From: Candidatus Kapaibacterium sp.
GTDB taxonomy: Bacteria > Bacteroidota > Ignavibacteria > Kapaibacteriales > UBA961
Direction of reading: 5' to 3'
NCBI GenBank assembly: GCA_023253875.1
Contig: JALRFC010000133.1
Coordinates: 1-5,785 of the forward strand
DNA length: 5,785 nucleotides
A program made the position numbers and the translations under genes. Of the stretch, positions 1 to 5,420 are shown piece after piece. Numbering within the stretch: position 1 is the first letter of the stretch; each line of letters begins with the position of its first letter. A model generated the notes under the pieces. It saw only the letters and a program-made list of their open reading frames with translations, was not told the origin of the DNA and made no database searches.

Positions 1-1
1 C

Positions 2-544
2 GATGTATTGGTAGATAGCATTTATATTCATCCAACAAATCCTCTATTGTCAAAAGTAATTTTGAGATTCAAAGGGAAATTTGTTCGTATTCCAAGAGCG
101 AGCCCACTTCTCACAGAAAATGCCGATTCAATTGCAACGGTATTCAAGAATTTGGCTAATGATACATTGCGCTTTTTTACGGGATGTGATCAATTGGAGA
201 ATCAAGGAATTGAGTATGGTGATGTGAAAATTGGTCAACTGTATACAATCACAGCCAATAACCCCAATGGTACTCCACAGAATTATCAATTTCCCGGTAA
301 TTGGCCGAGCACAAAAACAATTGGTCAATTCATGCCTCCATTCAAAAGATTGCCATCGGCAAACATGGATACATATACCGCAGAATTTGCATTGGGTGAT
401 GTATTCTATTATTCAGCAGAAAACGGAGTCAACTTCTTTGTATCCATATCAAATATCAGAGAAGGACTTTTAAATCCCCCACTACGAAGAGCTACGTTCA
501 AGTTTAGTGAAGCAATTAATTGTATAATCTGTAATCCATTATGA
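2..544 (+). CDS. C-terminal part of an unrecognised protein (5' end outside window)
   Basis: The reading frame is open from the left edge to the TGA at 542-544, giving about 180 visible residues. The first start-like codon is a TTG at 8-10, but the frame continues upstream of it without a stop, so I read this as the tail of a longer gene. I do not recognise the family. The visible part has no obvious membrane segment and looks like a mixed beta-rich soluble or secreted domain: aromatic residues alternate with polar ones, as in the VFYYSAENGVNFFVSISN stretch near the end. It finishes with a strand-like FKF and a short cysteine motif, CIIC. The stop overlaps the start of the next gene by four bases (ATGA), so the two are very probably co-transcribed and translationally coupled. 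A role in the envelope alongside that gene is possible but unproven. Confidence 0.7.
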   Translation, partial: DVLVDSIYIHPTNPLLSKVILRFKGKFVRIPRASPLLTENADSIATVFKNLANDTLRFFTGCDQLENQGIEYGDVKIGQLYTITANNPNGTPQNYQFPGNWPSTKTIGQFMPPFKRLPSANMDTYTAEFALGDVFYYSAENGVNFFVSISNIREGLLNPPLRRATFKFSEAINCIICNPL

Positions 545-3363
545 CATCTATGAAAACACTCATACTAGCATTAGCGTTCTGTCTTGGTGGATTATGTATG
601 CATACACTCCATGCACAGGAAGATTCGAAAAGGGTAAAGATTACCAAACCCTCGAAAAGACTACAAAAGGGCGTAAATACTCCTTCGGATGATTTTGCTC
701 CAGCGATCATCGGAACGATTGGCAAGGAGGGTGATACGCTCATCGTGACATCCAATCGCAATAAACGAGAACAGATTTATGTGATTCCTATGTCGGGAAA
801 GCCAGAAGAAGATACCTCGAATTCAAGTCAGTCATTTTCATTGTTTAATCGCAAAGCCATTCGGAATATTGGTGGAGTGATTCAATCAAAGGAATCAAAA
901 GGTGATAAGACATTTGTCTTTGCATCTTCGGGTGTTCCTGATAAACAGACTGCACGTTTCTTTGAATTGAGCGGTGCTGATATCAAAGGTGGAAGTGATT
1001 TATTCGAAAAGATCTTACGAATTGAAAGCTCGGATCATGATTCAATCCGCAATATCGAAGAATTGAATAGCACAGCATGGGACTCACATCCTACGATTGG
1101 TTTACATCCTGAATCAGGTATCGAAATGATTGTGTTCAGTTCGGATCGCGTTGATACCAATGGAGGATTTTCTGCGCCATATGAAAATGCTATGTATACA
1201 TTCAATGGCATCCAAAGAAAAGGAAATGCCGACCTATATGTTGCATTCAGAAGATATGGTGCAAGCATGTGGTCGAAGCCAATCAATCTTGCATTGTTTC
1301 AAGACAAAAAAGAAATCAATACGCAATTCAATGAATATTCTCCATTCTTGTATTGCTTGGAAGGAACACCACATTTGATGTTTTCTTCGAATAGAGCCGG
1401 TAATTATGATCTCTATTATGCCTTGCTTGAAATTGATTTCTTTGCAATTGCAGAGAATCTCGCTGAACCGAGTCTGAAAGTGGAGGAAGTGGTGCCACTC
1501 GCAAATGAGTCCAATGATATTGGGTCAGATTATGATGAACTGTTTCCCTATGTCCGATTTCAGAAACCTAATACCGAAAGCAAAATTGTCAAGCAGGAAT
1601 TCTTTTACTCTTCCGATAGATATGGAAAATCAAATCCTGAAGAAGCAAAGAAAGCAGATATGGGAAAATTGGATATTTATCTCAGTGAGGCAATGTTTTT
1701 CTGTGGTATAGAACCACCAAAACCATGTCCACCATGTGAACCATGTGATCCCGCCTATCCTTGTGTGCAGCCACCGAAGCCATGTGCAATCACCTATAAT
1801 GTTACGGTGATTGACAATGCTTCACATGATACGACGGTCAAAGATGCATCGCTTTCCATCATGAGTGATATTGCCGGAAAAGTGGAGAGAAAAGGAAATA
1901 CCTATTCATTGCATATTCCTGCAGATTCGATGATAAATAGACCCGATGGTATTGTTGTAACTGCTGTCGGTCGTTCAACCTATGATAGAAAACCATGTCA
2001 GGATCGTAATCCGGTCATCACAAATTATAATGGAATGGTGATTACACGTTCCATTGCTTCGATTAAAGACAAATCTCGTAAAGAGCAATATGATTCTTTG
2101 GTGCAAGATAAATCTGTGAAAGCACAACGTATTGCACGACTATATGATACAATCACTGTTGAGCAATTTGAAAATCGACCACTCAGGAAAAAACTCAATG
2201 AACGCATGGAAATCGTGGATACGAGAAGATTGCGCATTGGTAGAGATACCATCACATATGTGGACTCACTTCCTCCATTGAGAAAGGCCATATTCACAAA
2301 ATCCATAGCATATAAAGACACTACGTATGCGTATGACACGAATTTTGTTGCCAGCACTGTGCAATCAATTGCGTCAAGTTTAACACGTTTTGAGCCACTT
2401 CGTATTCCTCGCACGATGGTGAGAGCAGAAGATTCCTGCACCACAAAGATTGTGAATGATACCATCAGACTCTATGCGCAATTTGGACAATCTCCATGTT
2501 GCTTGTCTGTTGATTCCGTGATTGTCTTCGGTGCTGAAAGAAATGTCCCATATTTCCAAACTGCCTTCTGGGAAGTAAATACATCAAAAGGATATACTGA
2601 GCATATGCGAAGACTCCGAGATGGTGATTTGAAAGAAGCTTCTTGGGTGGAATTGAATTATCGCAATAAATATTGGGGTAATCGCGGTGAGGTGGATCGT
2701 TCTGATCTTATGACTATGCGTCGTGCTGATTATCGTGAAAAGGCAAAAATCATTGATCGAAATATTCGAAATATGGTTGATTCAACGTCAGATCTCCTCA
2801 AGAATTTCTGGAAGATTTATGAGAAGAATGATACGGCAAAAGTGATCATCACGATGACTGCCTATTCCGATATTCGTCCAATCGGAAATGGAACATTTAT
2901 ATCAGATGAACAAGTGAAGTATATTTCCAGTGCATTCGATACTGTGAAATATCAATTCGCTAATACACAATCAATTGATATCAAATCAGGCGCTTCTTTG
3001 ATTGGCGAAGACAATGATACATTGTCCAAACTTCGCGCTTATTATGGGTATAAAGCTGTAATGAGTGAATTATCAAAAGATCCATTATTTGCAAGTCTGA
3101 TGTCTAAAGGATTGGTTCTCACTCCAACCGATGATATAACTGTGAGTCAATATGATCAAAAGGCCAAGAAAGCTCGTATCATCGTTATGGCGGAAGGAAG
3201 ATATGTTGATACTTCCATCAATCCGGAAGTCCCAAAATATAAGCGAACAGAAAATAGTTATTATGATCTCGATGGCGTGCGCCGAGTGGATGTGTCTGTG
3301 CGTCTCATCAATTTGAGACCCGATCTCTATGCATTCCCTGATTGTTGCGTACAGTGTAAGTAA
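541..3363 (+). CDS. Secreted PD40 beta-propeller protein with divergent OmpA-like C-terminal domain (PorE-like architecture)
   Basis: The 940-residue product probably sits in the periplasm, tethered to peptidoglycan. Residues 4-25 form a signal peptide (MKTLILALAFCLGG, then LHA|QE) with no convincing lipobox. Residues about 50-382 carry PD40/WD40-like repeats: VFSSDR (198-203), NADLY (229-233), NEYSPF (264-269), FSSNRAGNYDLYY (281-293), FFYSSDRYG (354-362) and KLDIYL (376-381). A Cys/Pro-rich linker follows (388-415). Residues about 416-475 look like a carboxypeptidase-regulatory-like beta sandwich. Residues about 672-923 resemble an OmpA C-terminal domain: SD at 776-777, N-x2-LS-x2-RA at 825-833 and RRVDVSV at 914-920, with long insertions. 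Propeller, CRD and OmpA order is known from PorE of the type IX secretion system, but the TPR part is absent, so the link is tentative. The ATG at 541 overlaps the previous stop; the ATG at 550 is an equally good start for the signal peptide. Tandem stops TAA TGA end the gene. Confidence 0.88.
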   Translation: MTSMKTLILALAFCLGGLCMHTLHAQEDSKRVKITKPSKRLQKGVNTPSDDFAPAIIGTIGKEGDTLIVTSNRNKREQIYVIPMSGKPEEDTSNSSQSFSLFNRKAIRNIGGVIQSKESKGDKTFVFASSGVPDKQTARFFELSGADIKGGSDLFEKILRIESSDHDSIRNIEELNSTAWDSHPTIGLHPESGIEMIVFSSDRVDTNGGFSAPYENAMYTFNGIQRKGNADLYVAFRRYGASMWSKPINLALFQDKKEINTQFNEYSPFLYCLEGTPHLMFSSNRAGNYDLYYALLEIDFFAIAENLAEPSLKVEEVVPLANESNDIGSDYDELFPYVRFQKPNTESKIVKQEFFYSSDRYGKSNPEEAKKADMGKLDIYLSEAMFFCGIEPPKPCPPCEPCDPAYPCVQPPKPCAITYNVTVIDNASHDTTVKDASLSIMSDIAGKVERKGNTYSLHIPADSMINRPDGIVVTAVGRSTYDRKPCQDRNPVITNYNGMVITRSIASIKDKSRKEQYDSLVQDKSVKAQRIARLYDTITVEQFENRPLRKKLNERMEIVDTRRLRIGRDTITYVDSLPPLRKAIFTKSIAYKDTTYAYDTNFVASTVQSIASSLTRFEPLRIPRTMVRAEDSCTTKIVNDTIRLYAQFGQSPCCLSVDSVIVFGAERNVPYFQTAFWEVNTSKGYTEHMRRLRDGDLKEASWVELNYRNKYWGNRGEVDRSDLMTMRRADYREKAKIIDRNIRNMVDSTSDLLKNFWKIYEKNDTAKVIITMTAYSDIRPIGNGTFISDEQVKYISSAFDTVKYQFANTQSIDIKSGASLIGEDNDTLSKLRAYYGYKAVMSELSKDPLFASLMSKGLVLTPTDDITVSQYDQKAKKARIIVMAEGRYVDTSINPEVPKYKRTENSYYDLDGVRRVDVSVRLINLRPDLYAFPDCCVQCK
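1702..1785 (+). repeat. Cys/Pro-rich linker with a 9-bp tandem repeat
   Basis: This segment of the PD40 protein encodes six cysteines (residues 388, 396, 399, 402, 408 and 415) among many prolines, in the pattern KPCPPCEPCDP. In the DNA, CCATGT recurs at 1723, 1732 and 1741 with a 9-base period, so the Cys-Pro repeat probably grew by in-frame slippage of a three-codon unit. It joins the propeller to the downstream beta domain. Disulfide bonding or metal binding is possible, but nothing here decides between them. Confidence 0.7.
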
Positions 3364-3380
3364 TGACTTTGTAAAGGTAT

Positions 3381-3411
3381 AAGGCACGAACTCTATGCTC
3401 GTGTCTTTTTT
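3381..3411 (+). terminator. Rho-independent terminator after the PD40/OmpA-like gene
   Basis: AAGGCACGA (3381-3389) pairs with TCGTGTCTT (3399-3407) to give a nine-pair stem with one G-T wobble and a nine-base loop. A run of six T (3406-3411) follows. It lies 17 bases after the TAA and 24 bases before the first channel gene, so it should separate the two transcription units. Confidence 0.82.
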
Positions 3412-3435
3412 GTATTCAACCTATTGTATTAAGCG

Positions 3436-4329
3436 ATGTTTTCCGAATTAGTGTATAAAATTAGACATCAGGAATCGAATTGGTTTGACAATTTTATTCT
3501 TGGCATCATTCTACTGTCTGCAATTCTTGTTGGTATCGAAACCGACAAATCTATGATGTTGACATTTCATGATCCGCTTCATCTTGCCAATATCATCATT
3601 CATTATATCTTCGTTACCGAGATACTCTTGAAGATATATGCATATAGAGACAATATCGTGGAATATTTCTCAGATGGCTGGAACATGTTTGATTTGTTCA
3701 TTGTGGGTCTTGGTTTTCTCCCACTTCTTGTTACTCAAGATGAAGCTTCATATGAAGCTGTGCTTGCTGCGAGAACACTTAGAATATTCAGATCTCTTCG
3801 TTCTCTTCGTGTATTGAGATTAATCGGAAGATTCAAACAATTGCGTACCATTGTTGAAACACTGCTACATAGCATTCCAACTCTCTGGCAAGTATTCATG
3901 CTCATGGGGATTTTGTATTATTCCTATGCAGTGATTGGTGTATTCTTATTTGGTGAAAATGATCCTCAGCATTTTGAGAGTTTGTCTCAAGCTGTCTTGA
4001 CACTTTTCCAAGTGATGACCGGTGATGGATGGTCTGATTTGATGAAAGCTAATATGTATAATTGTTTACATCCACATCCTTTTCTTTCACCACTGTATTT
4101 TTGCAGCTTTGTATTGATCGGCGCTCTCATCATTTTGAACTTATTTGTGGGTATCATCATCGCTGAAATGGATGATACGCGTAAAAGACATTTACGCGAA
4201 GAAATGGGGGAGAAAATGCAACAAGAAACTGATGATGGTTTGGTGCTTCTTCTGCAGAATTATAAAAATAGTTTTGATGAAGAGTTAGAAGGTATTATAA
4301 CTGAGTTGAAAAGAAGAAATAAATCCTGA
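3436..4329 (+). CDS. Single-domain voltage-gated cation channel, predicted Ca2+-selective (paralog 1)
   Basis: A 297-residue inner-membrane channel subunit of the Ion_trans family, expected to work as a tetramer and close to NaChBac/NavAb in length. Segments: S1 about 17-36, S2 48-70, S3 82-99, S4 107-131, S5 148-172, pore helix 184-194, filter TGDGWSD at 195-201, S6 218-245, coiled coil about 270-293. The pore helix plus first filter residue reads TLFQVMT, identical to NavAb as I remember it. S4 has arginines at 113, 116, 119, 122, 125 and 128. F59, E62 and D86 match the charge-transfer centre, and N235 the conserved S6 asparagine. The filter has Asp where sodium channels have Glu, followed by Gly, with a second Asp after WS; this favours calcium (inference). 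The ATG at 3436 is fixed by an in-frame TAA at 3430-3432. No Shine-Dalgarno is evident. A near-identical paralog starts 22 bases after the stop. Confidence 0.95.
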   Translation: MFSELVYKIRHQESNWFDNFILGIILLSAILVGIETDKSMMLTFHDPLHLANIIIHYIFVTEILLKIYAYRDNIVEYFSDGWNMFDLFIVGLGFLPLLVTQDEASYEAVLAARTLRIFRSLRSLRVLRLIGRFKQLRTIVETLLHSIPTLWQVFMLMGILYYSYAVIGVFLFGENDPQHFESLSQAVLTLFQVMTGDGWSDLMKANMYNCLHPHPFLSPLYFCSFVLIGALIILNLFVGIIIAEMDDTRKRHLREEMGEKMQQETDDGLVLLLQNYKNSFDEELEGIITELKRRNKS

Positions 4330-4351
4330 TCATTTTGAGTCGAATATATAC

Positions 4352-5368
4352 ATGAAAGAAACCAGCATTTTGTATAGACTTTTACACATTTTTATTGATA
4401 AAAATAATCATACTGAGTGGATGGAATGGCCTTTATTGGTCAAGATGCGATTTCACAAACCCAATTGGTTTGATAATGGCATCATCATCGTGATATTGTT
4501 TTCTGCAATCATTGCGGGTTTGGAAACAGACATGCAATTGCTAAAGACATATTCCTATGAATTCCATCTTGCGAATATGGCAATACATTATATCTTCGTT
4601 TTCGAAGTATTGATTAAACTCTATGCTTATGCAAAAGTGACCATTGATCCAATGGGGGAATCTGCAGTATCGAGAAGTATTCTTGGTAGAACATTTGCAT
4701 ATTTCACGAATGGGTGGAATCTCTTCGATGTGTTCATTGTACTCATTGGTTTTGTACCACTGCTCATCACTGCAGACATGGGGTCTTATGAAGCAGTATT
4801 GGCTACCAGAACGCTTCGTATCTTTAGATCTCTCCGAACATTACGTGTTCTACGTATCATAGAAATGCTTCCTCAATTACGTGTGATAGTGGACACGCTT
4901 CTTCGAAGTTTGCCATCATTGTGGGTTGTAGTTGTATTGATGGCAATTTTGTTTTATACCTATGGCGTGATTGGCACCTTCCTATTCGGTGAGAATTCGC
5001 CCGGTGATTTTGGAACATTGCCAATGAGTTTATTGACATTGTTCAAAATCATGACAGGCGATGGTTGGTCCGATTATATGGCAGCAAATTCGGATCTTAA
5101 TGCTGTGCATCCTCATCCATATCTTTCCCCAATCTATTTCATCAGCTTTGTTCTGATTGCCGCAATGGTCGTACTGAATCTCTTTGTCGGTGTCATAGTA
5201 GCCGAGCTAGATTCCACACATAAAGAACATGCGAATGACAAAGCATCAAATGGAATGAAAACAATGTCCAATGAGCAAATATTGAATGATATCGAAGCAG
5301 AACAAGAGCAATTTCAACAATCCATCTCCACCAAAATTGCTGAACTTCGAAAACGTATGTCCACATAA
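4352..5368 (+). CDS. Single-domain voltage-gated cation channel, predicted Ca2+-selective (paralog 2)
   Basis: A 338-residue paralog of the upstream channel with the same six-transmembrane plan: S1 about 40-59, S2 72-93, S3 122-139, S4 147-171, S5 188-212, filter TGDGWSD at 235-241, S6 259-286, coiled coil about 310-333. S4 arginines are at 153, 156, 159, 162, 165 and 168; F82, E85 and D126 form the charge-transfer centre; N276 is the S6 asparagine. From YEAVLA to the LW at the S5 start, 34 of 46 residues match paralog 1 by hand count. Differences are a 17-residue longer S2-S3 loop, a NavAb-like LPQLR after S4 where paralog 1 has FKQLR, and an N-terminal extension. The ATG at 4352 is the first start, but starting at the ATG at 4421 (M24) gives an N-terminus exactly as long as paralog 1 (15 residues before the NWFDN Trp), so M24 may be the true start. 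The 22-base spacer holds no terminator, implying co-transcription. Confidence 0.94.
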   Translation: MKETSILYRLLHIFIDKNNHTEWMEWPLLVKMRFHKPNWFDNGIIIVILFSAIIAGLETDMQLLKTYSYEFHLANMAIHYIFVFEVLIKLYAYAKVTIDPMGESAVSRSILGRTFAYFTNGWNLFDVFIVLIGFVPLLITADMGSYEAVLATRTLRIFRSLRTLRVLRIIEMLPQLRVIVDTLLRSLPSLWVVVVLMAILFYTYGVIGTFLFGENSPGDFGTLPMSLLTLFKIMTGDGWSDYMAANSDLNAVHPHPYLSPIYFISFVLIAAMVVLNLFVGVIVAELDSTHKEHANDKASNGMKTMSNEQILNDIEAEQEQFQQSISTKIAELRKRMST

Positions 5369-5370
5369 AA

Positions 5371-5398
5371 AAAGGTGTGATCGAATGATCACACCTTT
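5371..5398. terminator. Bidirectional terminator between convergent channel and rpsP genes
   Basis: AAAGGTGTGATC (5371-5382) and GATCACACCTTT (5387-5398) are perfect 12-base inverted repeats around the loop GAAT. On the minus strand the hairpin runs into seven T (complement of 5367-5373), a strong terminator for rpsP. On the plus strand it is followed by CTACTTTTT, a broken T tract, so termination of the channel operon is likely but weaker. It starts just after the channel stop codon and lies 22 bases beyond the rpsP stop. Confidence 0.9.
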
Positions 5399-5420
5399 CT
5401 ACTTTTTCAGTGAAATTCTA

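Noticed and set aside
541..620. Lipoprotein signal on the PD40 protein (LAFC or GGLC)
   Set aside because: Phe or Leu directly before the Cys does not fit a lipobox, and a standard signal peptidase I site (LHA|QE) follows.
2025..2465. A 146-residue minus-strand open frame inside the PD40 gene
   Set aside because: It lies fully within a 940-codon gene with clear domains, has no recognisable motif, and has no independent context.
3085..3387. A 100-residue minus-strand open frame over the end of the PD40 gene
   Set aside because: It overlaps the conserved OmpA-like motifs on the other strand and begins inside the terminator hairpin, so it is a shadow.
3364..3435. A promoter for the channel pair, such as TTGTAA at 3369 with TATGCT at 3394, or a Bacteroidota TAnnTTTG box
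   Set aside because: The spacing is 19 bases, the boxes are weak, and the second lies in the terminator loop. No TAnnTTTG match was found. A promoter is expected here but I cannot place it.
3436..4329. Potassium channel identity
   Set aside because: There is no TVGYG-type filter. The pore reads TGDGWSD in the Nav/Cav position and the S6 has the NLFVG pattern of Nav/Cav channels.
3436..5368. One two-domain channel split by a frameshift or sequencing error
   Set aside because: Each gene has its own start, full S1-S6 set and C-terminal coiled coil, and both open frames are intact with a clean 22-base spacer. Two complete subunits fit better.
5371..5398. Regulatory operator (the perfect inverted repeat)
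   Set aside because: Its position between two converging stop codons, with T tracts on either side, is fully explained by a shared terminator.
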